Origin: Nostoc sp. KVJ3
Lineage (GTDB): Bacteria > Cyanobacteriota > Cyanobacteriia > Cyanobacteriales > Nostocaceae
Assembly: GCF_026127265.1 (NCBI RefSeq)
Contig: NZ_WWFG01000002.1
Coordinates: forward strand, 2,976,001 to 3,040,000
DNA: 64,000 nt
Reading direction: 5' to 3'
Part shown: in pieces, positions 33,162 through 41,961 of the stretch
How the letters are laid out: the number at the start of each line of letters is the position of its first letter
How positions within the stretch are numbered: the first letter of the stretch is position 1
The notes under the pieces: model-generated
Told to the model about the DNA's origin: nothing
The model's input: only the letters and a program-made list of their open reading frames with translations
Databases searched by the model: none
Made by a program: the position numbers and the translations under genes

Positions 33162-33770
33162 GTGACTAAAGAACAGAACGCAATAGAGAACCCTGATTTC
33201 CAGTCTCCTAGTGATGACACCAACCTCGAAGGGGATTTAACTGCTGATATAGTCGCTTTGACAGCTAAAGTAGAAGTTCAAATTCAGAAAATAGCAGAGC
33301 GACAGCGACAAATCAGCGCCAAAGTCCATATTCCCCAACCAGTGGAACAAATTTGGAAGGTTCTGACAGATTATGAAGCCTTACCTGATTTTCTCCCCAA
33401 CCTCGCTAAGAGTCGTCTAATCGAGCATCCCAATGGTGGAATTAGACTGGAGCAAGTAGGCTCCCAGCGCTTACTAAATTTCAACTTTTCGGCGCGGGTG
33501 GTTCTGGATTTGGAAGAATGCTTCCCCAAAGAAATTAATTTTCGGATGGTAGAGGGAGATTTCAAAGGCTTTTCTGGTAGCTGGTGCTTAGAGCCTTATT
33601 CCCTTGGTGAGTATGTAGGAACAAATCTTTGCTACACAATTCAAGTTTGGCCTAAACTCACGATGCCAGTAGGAATCATTGAAAATCGCCTGAGTAAAGA
33701 CCTACGGTTAAATCTTGTGGCTATTCACCAACGTGTAGAAGAGTTAGCCAACAAAGAATCCTATGTATAA
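33162..33770 (+). CDS. SRPBCC-fold protein (polyketide cyclase/COQ10-like)
   Basis: GTG 33162 begins a 202-residue protein with a polar, coiled N-terminus (to about residue 45) and a START/SRPBCC domain: VHIPQPVEQIWKVLTDYEALPDFLPNLAKSRLIE, then GSQRLLNFNFSARVVLDLEE and FRMVEGDFKGFSGSWCLEP. These domains bind lipids or quinones. The same fold in cyanobacteria and plastids includes COQ10-like quinone chaperones. It lies 8 bases after the pseudokinase and is followed by a strong terminator, so the two form a complete operon. Confidence 0.8.
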   Translation: MTKEQNAIENPDFQSPSDDTNLEGDLTADIVALTAKVEVQIQKIAERQRQISAKVHIPQPVEQIWKVLTDYEALPDFLPNLAKSRLIEHPNGGIRLEQVGSQRLLNFNFSARVVLDLEECFPKEINFRMVEGDFKGFSGSWCLEPYSLGEYVGTNLCYTIQVWPKLTMPVGIIENRLSKDLRLNLVAIHQRVEELANKESYV

Positions 33771-33773
33771 CTA

Positions 33774-33810
33774 AACGCTCATCCAGGATTATTCCAGGAT
33801 GAGCGTTTTT
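33774..33810 (+). terminator. Rho-independent terminator of the kinase-SRPBCC operon
   Basis: AACGCTCATCC (33774-33784) pairs with GGATGAGCGTT (33797-33807), followed by a run of T. It begins 3 bases after the SRPBCC stop codon. Confidence 0.85.
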
Positions 33811-33845
33811 ATGAACTTATAGAAAGACGGGTTTCTATTTTTCAG

Positions 33846-33918
33846 TACCCCCAGGGGAATTCGAATCCCCGTTACCTCCGTGAAAGGGAGGTGTCCTAGG
33901 CCTCTAGACGATGGGGGC
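33846..33918 (-). tRNA. tRNA-Glu(TTC)
   Basis: Acceptor GCCCCCA/TGGGGGT, anticodon arm CCTCC-CTTTCAC-GGAGG, T-loop TTCGAAT, discriminator A. All features are canonical, unlike the array copy at 26482. This is also the tRNA used in cyanobacteria for tetrapyrrole synthesis. Confidence 0.95.
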
Positions 33919-34244
33919 ATCGGACTCAGACCTTTTATAAGTTAACCAATTTTCTGGTTGTTGTCAACAGGTTTTGCGAAAAAAAGTTTGTGACAGGTAA
34001 ACTGGGTGGAAGCAAAAGCTTGAAAAGGATACAAAGGATGGAGACACAAAAAGAATTTCGTAGAAGTTCCTGTGGTCAGCCGCAGTATGCATCAGCGTCC
34101 AGTGCTGGGAACTTCGAGATCGTCTCAAATAGAAAAAGCGGTACATTCTGCAAGGGACAAAAGGGTATGATGTTGTACCCTGTAGAGTTAATATCTACGA
34201 TTTTTTACCAAAGATTTTGAAATAAATCGCTCAAAATCTCCAAC
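33919..34244. other. intergenic region, no gene recognised
   Basis: Between tRNA-Glu and the antiporter. Short frames exist on both strands but none has a ribosome binding site or family-like sequence. Confidence 0.4.
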
Positions 34245-36155
34245 ATGGAAGCATCTTTTGAAATTACTTTACAGATGGCGATCGCTGTTTTTGCAGGCAT
34301 TAGCGCTCAAGTGCTGGCTGCATACTTTCGCATACCCAGCATTGTCTTGTTATTGCTGTTAGGCATATTGTTCGGCTCTGATGGCATAGGGTTGTTGCAT
34401 CCCCATATACTAGGCACTGGATTAGAAGTTATTGTTTCCCTAGCGACTGCAATAATCTTGTTTGAAGGCGGACTGAATTTGGATCTGCGAGAATTAGGCA
34501 GAGTTTCAGTCAGCTTACAATTACTCGTCACTCAAGGAACGCTAATCACACTCCTTGGTGGGAGTATGGCTGCCCATTGGCTGGGTGAATTTCCTTGGAA
34601 TATAGCTTTTCTCTATGCTTCCATCATTGTGGTGACAGGCCCAACTGTCGTTGGCCCTTTGCTGAAACAAATCAATGTAGATCGGCAAGTAGCAACACTT
34701 TTAGAAGGGGAAGGGGTTTTAATTGACCCTGTAGGAGCGATTCTTGCCTTCGTTGTCCTCGATACCATTTTAAACGGCGATGCTGACCCCATTAATGCGA
34801 TCGCTGGTTTGCTGATGCGCCTGGGTGTTGGTGCGGCAATTGGTGGTGCTGGCGGTTATCTGATGAGCTTGATTTTCAAACGCGCCAGTTTTCTCTCATT
34901 TGAGCTAAAAAACTTAGTGGTGTTGGCGATACTTTGGGGTCTGTTTGCCTTATCGCAAATAATCCGCAGTGAATCGGGAGTCATGACGACAGTTGTTGCC
35001 GGAGCAGTCTTTGCTAACTCCTCGGTTCCAGAAGAACGGCTGTTAAGGAGCTTTAAGGGTCAACTGACAATTCTCAGCGTCTCGGTGCTATTTATCTTAT
35101 TAGCTGCCGATTTATCCATTGCCAGTGTGTTTGCTTTGGGTTGGGGTAGTTTATTCACTGTTTTGGTATTAATGTTTGTCGTTCGCCCGATTAATATCCT
35201 GTTGTGTACCTGGAACAGCGATTTAAATTGGCGACAGAAGCTATTTTTAAGCTGGGTTGCTCCGAGAGGAATTGTTGCTGCCTCTGTAGCTTCATTTTTT
35301 GCAATTTCCCTTACCCAGAGCGGCATTAACGGCGGTGATTCCATTAAAGCTCTAGTCTTCCTGACAATTATTATGACTGTTGTCTGCCAAGGGCTAACAG
35401 CTGGCTGGGTTGCTAAATGGCTGCAAATCACTTCTCAGGATGTAACTGGGGTAGTGATTGTGGGTTGTAATCCATTGAGTCTTTTGATTGCCCGGTTCTT
35501 TCAAGAACGGGGAGAAAATGTCGTCATGATTGATACTGACCCCGAATGTCTTGTGCAAGCTGAGGCGCAAAATCTGCGAGTGATTGCTAGTAGTGGGTTG
35601 GATGCTGCTGTTTTGGAAGAGGCGGGACTTGCTTCGATGGGGACTTTTTTGGCGATGACAAGTAATGGTGAGGTGAATTTTGTTTTGGCTCAACGAGCAG
35701 CCGAGGAGTTTAAGCCACCACGTGTCTTAGCTGTTTTCCCCCGCGATCCGCAAGCAAGTATTTCGGTTAGTAATAAAGTTAATCAAGCTTTTATCCCAGA
35801 CTTAGCGATTAAGACTTGGAATGAATATTTAAATGATGGGCGAGTCAAGCTAGGGACAACTACGTTAAATGAGTTGGAATTTTCGACTCAATGCGATCGC
35901 ATTCAAGAAAAGATTCGGACTGGGGTGTTGATACCGCTATTGGTAGAACGAGAAGAACGCTTACAGGTAATGCCAGTTAACCAAGATTGGGAAATTGGCG
36001 ATCGCATTATTTACCTATTGTATGACCCCAGACCTAGCCTTTTAAAACGCTTATCTGGTGTTACTCAATCCACTCCCCTGTCTCTAGAAAAGTTAGCGGA
36101 GGTTGAAGATCTATCCCTCGTCCAATTGTCTGCTAGTGAGGCTCCTGGGGGCTGA
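34245..36155 (+). CDS. cation:proton antiporter (CPA1/NhaP type) with TrkA-N domain
   Basis: The 636-residue protein has about 12 transmembrane segments in its first 400 residues, with CPA motifs ILFEGGLNLDL, VTGPTVVGPLL and LLEGEGVLIDPVGAILAF (the Asp is the likely cation site). A soluble TrkA-N-like domain follows (GVVIVGCNPLSLLIARFFQERGENVVMIDTDPECL), which in relatives binds NAD(H) or nucleotides and gates transport. The C-terminus has a TrkA-C-like part. It probably exchanges Na+ or K+ for H+ at the plasma or thylakoid membrane. The ion is not determinable from sequence. Confidence 0.88.
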   Translation: MEASFEITLQMAIAVFAGISAQVLAAYFRIPSIVLLLLLGILFGSDGIGLLHPHILGTGLEVIVSLATAIILFEGGLNLDLRELGRVSVSLQLLVTQGTLITLLGGSMAAHWLGEFPWNIAFLYASIIVVTGPTVVGPLLKQINVDRQVATLLEGEGVLIDPVGAILAFVVLDTILNGDADPINAIAGLLMRLGVGAAIGGAGGYLMSLIFKRASFLSFELKNLVVLAILWGLFALSQIIRSESGVMTTVVAGAVFANSSVPEERLLRSFKGQLTILSVSVLFILLAADLSIASVFALGWGSLFTVLVLMFVVRPINILLCTWNSDLNWRQKLFLSWVAPRGIVAASVASFFAISLTQSGINGGDSIKALVFLTIIMTVVCQGLTAGWVAKWLQITSQDVTGVVIVGCNPLSLLIARFFQERGENVVMIDTDPECLVQAEAQNLRVIASSGLDAAVLEEAGLASMGTFLAMTSNGEVNFVLAQRAAEEFKPPRVLAVFPRDPQASISVSNKVNQAFIPDLAIKTWNEYLNDGRVKLGTTTLNELEFSTQCDRIQEKIRTGVLIPLLVEREERLQVMPVNQDWEIGDRIIYLLYDPRPSLLKRLSGVTQSTPLSLEKLAEVEDLSLVQLSASEAPGG

Positions 36156-36156
36156 G

Positions 36157-36210
36157 GCAGGGGGCAGGAGCAGGGAGCAGGGGGCAGGGAGCAGGGGGCA
36201 GGGGGCAGGA
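36157..36210. repeat. heptamer tandem repeat (GGGGCAG/GGGAGCA type)
   Basis: Imperfect tandem heptamers GGGGGCA and GGGAGCA, repeated about seven times just after the antiporter stop. The same repeat occurs at 40799-40875. Such short tandem repeats (STRR) are typical of Nostocales. Confidence 0.8.
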
Positions 36211-36308
36211 GAAAGAAGAAGATATAAAGTTTATATCTGAATTTTGAGTCCTATATTTTGTACCTCACGGGCTAAACCATAGCTATCATAGCTATCCGCT
36301 AACAGCAC

Positions 36309-36968
36309 TCAGCTTTGGGAAGGAATAAATTCGCCTTCTGGTAGTTTTTGCAAATTATCAACTTCTGGTCTTGGCGCTTCTTGATACATTTGCCATTCCT
36401 GCCACAGTAAAGCAGATAAATGAACTATGGCAAGAATTAGCGTCGCCACCGAAATCAGATAACTGTGTATTGTGTAAAGGTGTTCGACAGTAACTGTGTT
36501 AATCGCTCCACCCCCAGTTAGGATTTCGCGCAGCTGTCCACCTATAAAAGGAATGGCTTCGATGGTTCCCAACTCAATGTTAAAACGCCAGTATCCTTCT
36601 TGAGTCCAATCTAGGATCATCGCTGTCCAATCCAGACCGATGGCACTTAAGGTCAACAAAATCCCGCTAATCCAAGCAGTCAGCCAACTCTTGCGGAATT
36701 GGCGACCTAAAAACATCACGACAATTTGCATCAGAGCGATCGCAATTACCCCGTTACCAGCAATGTTATGCGCTCTCCAAAACAACCAGCCGTATGGCAC
36801 TTGTGTATTAATCATCTTTAAGGAGTTATAAGCACCGCCTGCTGTCGGTTCATAGTAAAAAGCAAGCAAAACTCCCGTAGATACATAAATTAAGCACAAA
36901 GTCAAGATAGCGACCGATAATATCGTTGCTATTCGTCGCGCAATCCTATCGAACTGGGTGCTTTCCAT
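36309..36968 (-). CDS. cytochrome b/b6 N-terminal-like protein
   Basis: The 219-residue protein has four main transmembrane helices and resembles the haem-binding half of cytochrome b6: an N-terminal amphipathic helix, LTLCLIYVSTGVLLAFYYEPTAGGAYNSL, WRAHNIAGNGVIAIALMQIVVMF and TVEHLYTIHSYLISVATLILAIVHLSALL, with histidines spaced to bind two haems. It is not the petB gene of the main b6f complex, as it diverges and has no petD next to it. It may serve in an alternative quinol- or electron-transfer complex. Partner genes are not visible. Confidence 0.78.
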   Translation of the reverse strand: MESTQFDRIARRIATILSVAILTLCLIYVSTGVLLAFYYEPTAGGAYNSLKMINTQVPYGWLFWRAHNIAGNGVIAIALMQIVVMFLGRQFRKSWLTAWISGILLTLSAIGLDWTAMILDWTQEGYWRFNIELGTIEAIPFIGGQLREILTGGGAINTVTVEHLYTIHSYLISVATLILAIVHLSALLWQEWQMYQEAPRPEVDNLQKLPEGEFIPSQS

Positions 36969-37093
36969 AGCTTACCCCTCCTGTTCTTAACTAAGTATTT
37001 ATTCTTTTCTAATTTTAACTACGAAATATTAATAGATGTTGCACTTTTTAAAGAAAAATAAATTTTTTTAATATTTCCGATAAGTTAATTAGC

Positions 37094-37348
37094 TCAATGC
37101 CCTTCATCAGTACTGAGTGTTGTTAGCGGTAGCGGGGCCTTTAGCCAGTGAGGAGTGGAAAGGGATAAACCAATTCCCAATTCCCAGCTATAATTGCGAT
37201 CGCCAAACTGAACTCTTTTTAGGAAAACCCAAATAGCTTTAGCTTCGTTGGGGTTTAGAAAGAGAATGTCAATAAAATTGTACAATCTACAACAGTTTTT
37301 GGGGCTGCTGATGTGGTAGTATTCTCTCATAGGAGTACTCTCGGACAA
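37094..37348 (-). CDS. hypothetical small protein
   Basis: An 84-residue frame (or 78 from the second Met, MREYYHISSPKNCC) with no recognised domain. It is Leu-rich toward the C-terminus, and ends in GH. It lies alone in an AT-rich region. It may not be a real gene. Confidence 0.3.
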   Translation of the reverse strand: MSESTPMREYYHISSPKNCCRLYNFIDILFLNPNEAKAIWVFLKRVQFGDRNYSWELGIGLSLSTPHWLKAPLPLTTLSTDEGH

Positions 37349-37746
37349 AGCTTGTGTACCATCTCTTACAGAAGCTTTGTTGACTGGAAAAGATTACAAA
37401 CACAAGGCAACTTCAGCAGACTTTATGATGTAATCAGACTTGTAGCTTCACTTAAACTTTAATAAATATCCCAGATACTAATTTTAATTGTGTGCGTCAT
37501 TAAGAATAAGAAATCAAAAGTACTAATTTTTCAAAAATCTCTTTAGTTAAGCTCAAATTTGAAGATATGAACCAGCATCATTAAAGAATTATAAACCTGA
37601 AAAAATGGCAATTTATGCCTTTTCATTGCCATGAGAGGAAATTATTATTTCCTTAGAGGGACGCATATATTGCGATATTTTGCAATATAGTCGAAAAGAG
37701 AAAATAGCTAGTCAACTGTAACTGAGCCGAGTGAACGATAAAAACT
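37349..37746. other. AT-rich region upstream of the TonB-like gene
   Basis: About 400 bases without a gene. A short inverted repeat ATATTGC/GCAATAT lies near 37666-37687, about 60 bases before the start codon, and may be an operator. No other structure is evident. Confidence 0.4.
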
Positions 37747-39255
37747 ATGTCTTACGTCTCCCTGTTTAAAAATATACCAGACCTTTTAAGCCAGCCAATT
37801 GGGATAGCGGCTATAGCCTCTCTTGGAATCCACGGTGCGATCGCGATGATTGTGCCATTGATGCCTATGGATTCTAGCAAACCCAAAGATACAGCATCAT
37901 CAAAAACTGTCGGACTTTTGGAATTGAGCCAAGCCGATCAAAACCGTTTGCCGCAAACCACTCCCCAAACTGGTTTACAACAACTTCCTCCAATAGCACC
38001 ACTTTCTACCCCTAACTTTAGCGCCCAAAGTGGATTACCCCCATTAACTGCACCGCCATCTACCAGTCAGCTAGTACTGCCTCCGCTACCCCCATCATCA
38101 AATAATTATCAAGTCTCCTCCTTGCCTACAAGACAGTCATTGCGGATGATTCCTAGCGATAATTTGCGATTTGATGCCTCTAAATTTGACAATTCTAAAT
38201 ACAACAACAACGCCAAATTCTCTCCAGTTCCTCGTGTAAATGTTAGTGACACCAAATACGAGCCAAGTAAACCACTGGATGTAAATAGATTGCCAGAATT
38301 GCAGCCGGAGAAAATAAATGGTGATATGCTGCAAAATGCCCAATCTCAGCCCCTATCTGACACTAACTCCATTAGAACAGCACAGACAAATATCACTCCA
38401 CAGATGATGCAATCGGGTAATGATGCGTCTAGATTTTCTCCAAACCCGTTGATAAATTCCCTTAAACAAGCTTCAAGAGGCGGAGATACTTTAATCGGAA
38501 CTAGGGGAACCACACTCCAGACACCCAATTTATCTGGAAAAGGAACTGAACTGGCAACTGCACAGTTAGACTCCTACGCAAACCTGAGAAAAGAAGTCCA
38601 GCAAAAATACCCTAACGCTGAACAAAAACCAGTCATCCGCGAAACATTACCTACAAATAAACCGAATCTTGAAGGCGCTGTTTTGGGTGTATTAGTGGTA
38701 GATCCTGATGGAAAAGTCTTAGATATCAAGTTTCAAAACAAGTTACTTTCTCCAGAATTGCAATTAAAAGCAAGGCAATACTTCAACAAGCAATCCCCCA
38801 AGGGAGATAAACAGATTAGTTCCTATCCATTTAATCTAAGTTTCCAGAACAGCACCAGCAACACTACTGGGACTAATCAATTATCTGCACCAGGCATTAA
38901 TAATAATCAGCTTACCCCCTTACCAGCAGATACTTCTAAACCATTTCCTGAACTGCGAATCAGAAAGAATCAGCCTACGCCTTCATCGACAGGTACTCTT
39001 CAACCATTAGCTTCACCAGGAGTCAATGGCAATCAGTCTCAGTTCTCACCGACGGCTACTCCCAAACCATTATCTGAACTACCAATCATAAATCAGCAGT
39101 CCACACCTTCATCAGAGATTACTACTTCTGAAACTCTATTGCTACCGAGAGTCAATAAAAGTCAGCCTACAACTTCTACTGAATCAAATGAAAAATTAGT
39201 AAAACTTTTGCGCGAAGTTAAGGAAGACAGAGAAAAGTCTAATCTAGATCAATAA
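37747..39255 (+). CDS. TonB-like protein, Pro/Gln/Asn-rich
   Basis: The 502-residue protein has one N-terminal transmembrane segment (about residues 16-40), a long Pro/Ser/Gln/Asn-rich periplasmic stretch, and near residues 310-365 a small domain (GAVLGVLVVDPDGKVLDIKFQNKLLSPELQLKARQYFNKQ) reminiscent of the TonB C-terminus. After it come three degenerate repeats built around LTPLPADTSKPFPELRI-like units. TonB proteins couple proton motive force to outer-membrane receptors for iron siderophores and other ligands. No exbBD or receptor is adjacent, so the role is tentative. Confidence 0.6.
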   Translation: MSYVSLFKNIPDLLSQPIGIAAIASLGIHGAIAMIVPLMPMDSSKPKDTASSKTVGLLELSQADQNRLPQTTPQTGLQQLPPIAPLSTPNFSAQSGLPPLTAPPSTSQLVLPPLPPSSNNYQVSSLPTRQSLRMIPSDNLRFDASKFDNSKYNNNAKFSPVPRVNVSDTKYEPSKPLDVNRLPELQPEKINGDMLQNAQSQPLSDTNSIRTAQTNITPQMMQSGNDASRFSPNPLINSLKQASRGGDTLIGTRGTTLQTPNLSGKGTELATAQLDSYANLRKEVQQKYPNAEQKPVIRETLPTNKPNLEGAVLGVLVVDPDGKVLDIKFQNKLLSPELQLKARQYFNKQSPKGDKQISSYPFNLSFQNSTSNTTGTNQLSAPGINNNQLTPLPADTSKPFPELRIRKNQPTPSSTGTLQPLASPGVNGNQSQFSPTATPKPLSELPIINQQSTPSSEITTSETLLLPRVNKSQPTTSTESNEKLVKLLREVKEDREKSNLDQ

Positions 39256-39329
39256 TCACCCGTTGGTGATTTGAGATTTGAAAAAAGTGGTTAGAAACCG
39301 CGTCCACAAAAAAACTTACCATTCTTGTA

Positions 39330-39360
39330 TAAAGAGACGTTGCATTGCAACGTCTCTTTA
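39330..39360. repeat. 31-bp near-perfect palindrome
   Basis: TAAAGAGACGTTGCA is exactly complementary to the arm after a single central base. It lies 75 bases after the TonB-like gene and can serve as its terminator. A related copy encodes the C-terminus of the RnfD-like protein at 2841-2872. Confidence 0.7.
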
Positions 39361-39474
39361 TAGATAGGTAAATTATCTTATGCGAACCGGATTGGAACTG
39401 CTATAAATTTACCGGGAGCATCCCAATGAAAGCAAATTTATCAAATATATTGTCATTGCGAATGAAGTGAATCA

Positions 39475-39625
39475 GAATGAAGCATAAGTCCTTCGGACAC
39501 GCTTCGCGAACGCAAAGTTTAGATACTGCGATTGCAACTCTTAGAGACGCTGCGCGTAGCTTGCTTCGTACGCTCCATTTCATTACGTACCCTACGGGAA
39601 GGCTGCGCCTACGCAATGACAGCTT
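39475..39625. repeat. cluster of Nostoc-type dispersed repeats
   Basis: Several short inverted or palindromic repeat units follow each other, including TCCTTCGGACACGCTTCGCG, AGAGACGCTGCGCGTAGC and TACGGGAAGGCTGCGCCTAC. They lie between the TonB-like gene and petJ and do not encode a credible protein. Confidence 0.6.
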
Positions 39626-39655
39626 ATGTTTTTACACATTTAGGATGCTCCCAAT

Positions 39656-40000
39656 TTACCAGCCTTGTTCTGCATTTTGAAAAACGTAAGCAGCTACATC
39701 CAGAATCTCTTCAGCACTTAACTTATCTTTGAAGGCAGGCATGGCATTTTTGCCATTTTGCACTTGATGGATAATCGCCTCGATAGAGTCACTGTTATAA
39801 TTTTCTAGGTACTTTGACAATGCTTCCTTTTTCAAGGTTTTCTGGGTAACAAGGATGTTACCGCCACCTATATGGCAAGAAGCGCAGTTAGCCTCAAAAA
39901 TTTTAGCCCCGTTGGATGTTTCGGCAGCTAATGCTGGACTAATGAATGTCAGTTTGAATAGAGCGATCGCTATCATTAAGATAAATAAAACTATTCTCAA
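39656..40000 (-). CDS. petJ: cytochrome c6
   Basis: I choose TTG 40000 because GAGGAAATTCTT precedes it. An in-frame TTG at 40030 is less likely. The precursor of about 114 residues has a signal peptide ending ALA, then AETSNGAKIFEANCASCHIGGGN with the CxxCH haem site, and a C-terminal Met ligand in NAMPAF. It carries electrons from cytochrome b6f to photosystem I or cytochrome oxidase in the thylakoid lumen, typically when copper is low. Plastocyanin, its copper-containing counterpart, is the next gene upstream on the same strand. Confidence 0.9.
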   Translation of the reverse strand: MRIVLFILMIAIALFKLTFISPALAAETSNGAKIFEANCASCHIGGGNILVTQKTLKKEALSKYLENYNSDSIEAIIHQVQNGKNAMPAFKDKLSAEEILDVAAYVFQNAEQGW

Positions 40001-40244
40001 AAGAATTTCCTCGCAACAAGCCTCCAGCAAGAGTATAAACGCGATTAATGCCTGATTAAGTCAAATATGATCAAAATTGGTGGTAACGAGTTCATCCCTC
40101 AATCGCTACAGGTTGTTTAGCATTTTAGGGGAAGATAGGACTCGTTACCGCCATTTATGCATTTGGTGCGTCACTCTAGGAGTGTGGCGTATTGCTATGA
40201 GGTAATTTCACTGAGAAAGCATCTTGCGTCAAAGGTAGGCATTT

Positions 40245-40664
40245 CTAGCCTTGGACAGTGATTGTACCAACCATACCAGCACCACGGTGAGGTTCGCAGT
40301 AGAAGGTGTAGTCACCAGCAGGTGCGTCTGCGGGGAAAGTGGTTGTTTCCTTTTTACCAGCACTCATCAGCAACTGCTTATGAGACAGAGATTTTGCTAA
40401 AGCAGCGTCCTTGCCTGGATTTTTGGCAGCATCAAACACAACATTATGGGGAGGAACCTTATTGTTCACCCATTCAATTGTGTCACCTGGTTTAATTGTC
40501 AACTTCTTCGGTTCAAATGCTAGCAGTCCTTTATCGCTACCCAATTTTACCTTATAGGTTTCAGCAGAAGCGCTGGGAGTAAAAACTGCAAAGCTGCTAA
40601 CAACTAAAAGGATTGTCAACACCGCTAAACCAAGCCGTCGCAAGTTTGCCGAAATTAATTTCAT
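40245..40664 (-). CDS. petE: plastocyanin precursor
   Basis: The 139-residue precursor has a signal peptide ending PSASA and a mature domain starting ETYKVKLGSDKGLLAFEP. The type I copper ligands are His in PPHNVVFD and Cys-His-Met in YTFYCEPHRGAGMVG. It transfers electrons from cytochrome f to photosystem I in the lumen. Its neighbours are petJ and psbV on the same strand, grouping three lumenal electron-transfer proteins, although gaps of 245 and 300 bases imply separate transcripts. Copper usually favours petE over petJ. Confidence 0.97.
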   Translation of the reverse strand: MKLISANLRRLGLAVLTILLVVSSFAVFTPSASAETYKVKLGSDKGLLAFEPKKLTIKPGDTIEWVNNKVPPHNVVFDAAKNPGKDAALAKSLSHKQLLMSAGKKETTTFPADAPAGDYTFYCEPHRGAGMVGTITVQG

Positions 40665-40798
40665 GGCTCTCTCCTAACAAACAATTTTTTTTCCTTTCTC
40701 ATTTTAAATAAAATCAACGCCAAATATGACAATCTGTCATAGATACAATTTTTTTTAAGAATGGGGGAGCAATTTATTGTAAAAAGCTGGGGAATGGG

Positions 40799-40875
40799 GA
40801 AGCAGGAGAGCAGAGAGCAGGGAGCAGGGAGCAGGGAGCAGGGAGCAGGGAGCAGGAGAGCAGGGAGCAAGGGAG
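40799..40875. repeat. heptamer tandem repeat (GGGAGCA)
   Basis: GGGAGCA is repeated about six to eight times with small variants, between petE and psbV. The same unit occurs at 36157-36210. It gives spurious open frames on the minus strand. Confidence 0.85.
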
Positions 40876-40963
40876 ATGAATTTTCCCCTCTGCCCCCCGC
40901 ACTCCGCCCCTCTGCCTCTTTTCAATGACCTATTCCCAATTCCCAATGACTTACTTACAGGAT

Positions 40964-41455
40964 TTAGTAATAAATTTTCCCGCCTCCCCACTTAGTGCCA
41001 ACGATTTTGGGTTGGATGAGAATATGACCAGCGATCGCTTCCAAGTCCTCATCTGTCAGATTTCGCATTGCTGTGAAAATATCTGCACTCTTGATACTGG
41101 GGTGGATTTCGGAAATCTCTTCTTCTCCGTCGTAAGTAGTGGGATTTTTCAGGTAATCTACCAAGCCTTCAATGTTATTACGGTTGGGTGTTGCCAGTGC
41201 CAGATCGTCTGGAGTCAGTCCCACGTTCTGGTTTGTCTTGGTAACTCCCCCGGCATGACATTGGGCGCAAGCGTAATTAAATAAGCGTTTGCCTTCTTTG
41301 ACTTGTTTAAGGCTAAGTACTGTGGTTTCACCTTGAGTATTTAATGGCACTGTTCGGGTAGCTTTGTCCAATTCCACTGCTGTCGCGCTACCGACAAGCA
41401 ACTGAAACGAGAGTAAAACAGTGGCCACAACAACGCCAATTAGTCTTCTAAACAT
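40964..41455 (-). CDS. psbV: photosystem II cytochrome c-550
   Basis: The 163-residue precursor has a signal peptide ending ATA and mature VELDKATRTVPLNTQGETTVLS, with the haem site CAQCHAGG and the sixth ligand His in IHPSIKSADIF. The C-terminus GGGKIYY is characteristic. PsbV binds the lumenal face of photosystem II and stabilises the Mn4CaO5 cluster and its chloride and calcium. Length and motifs are normal for cyanobacteria. Confidence 0.97.
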   Translation of the reverse strand: MFRRLIGVVVATVLLSFQLLVGSATAVELDKATRTVPLNTQGETTVLSLKQVKEGKRLFNYACAQCHAGGVTKTNQNVGLTPDDLALATPNRNNIEGLVDYLKNPTTYDGEEEISEIHPSIKSADIFTAMRNLTDEDLEAIAGHILIQPKIVGTKWGGGKIYY

Positions 41456-41587
41456 GTTTCCCCTTAAAAATTTTGACGCTCAACACAGCTAAGAAAGCGA
41501 TTCTCAATCTCCAAGCTGCTAATTGCTAATGACTCATTGTTTTTTGTCATTAGCTATAAATGATTAGCTAAAGCCCAAGATCACCCT

Positions 41588-41803
41588 TTAGGTGTCCTCG
41601 TCATCACCCACCAAGTCGCTAGTACCTTTTGGGTGTGTTTCAAACGATATTTGGGAAATAATTGCCTTTGCATCTTCTAACGCCAAACGGGTCTTTTGGT
41701 GTTTGTAGGCGATTCCCAGTTGGTTGCACAGAGAAAACACTTTTTCTACAGGTATGCTGTAGTCGGCTGCTATCTCTGCGATCGATAGGTCTGCAAAACC
41801 CAT
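41588..41803 (-). CDS. small protein with IF-2 N-terminal/HTH-like fold
   Basis: The 71-residue product (SIAEIAADYSIPVEKVFSLCNQLGIAYKHQKTRLALEDAKAIIS) has the helix-turn-helix pattern of the small N-terminal domain of IF-2 and of short DNA-binding modules. It ends in an acidic tail. It is a conserved cyanobacterial type located near psbV. Any regulatory role is inference. Confidence 0.62.
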   Translation of the reverse strand: MGFADLSIAEIAADYSIPVEKVFSLCNQLGIAYKHQKTRLALEDAKAIISQISFETHPKGTSDLVGDDEDT

Positions 41804-41888
41804 AATGCTTGTTAACTGATAGATAGAGATTGAGTCGCTGTAATACCAATATCACGTTAGGAGTGCAATTTGTTGCCCAAAATACTGT

Positions 41889-41928
41889 TTGGGAGAGGGA
41901 GTAGGGAGTAGGGAGTGAGGAGTAGGGA
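41889..41928. repeat. GGGAGTA heptamer repeat
   Basis: GGGAGTA is repeated about four times (with GTGAGGA variants) between the small HTH-like gene and the ABC permease genes. It is another short tandem repeat of the Nostoc type. Confidence 0.7.
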
Positions 41929-41961
41929 AGAAGCGAAAAGTTTCCTAATGCCCTATAGCTA

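Noticed and set aside
33964..34220. Short frames on both strands between tRNA-Glu and the antiporter
   Set aside because: No ribosome binding site, atypical composition and no recognisable domain.
36309..36968. petB of the main cytochrome b6f complex
   Set aside because: The sequence diverges from PetB, and no petD follows. It is a b6-like paralogue.
40661..40991. Two minus-strand frames rich in LLPAPCS
   Set aside because: They are translations of the GGGAGCA heptamer repeat and have no coding signature.
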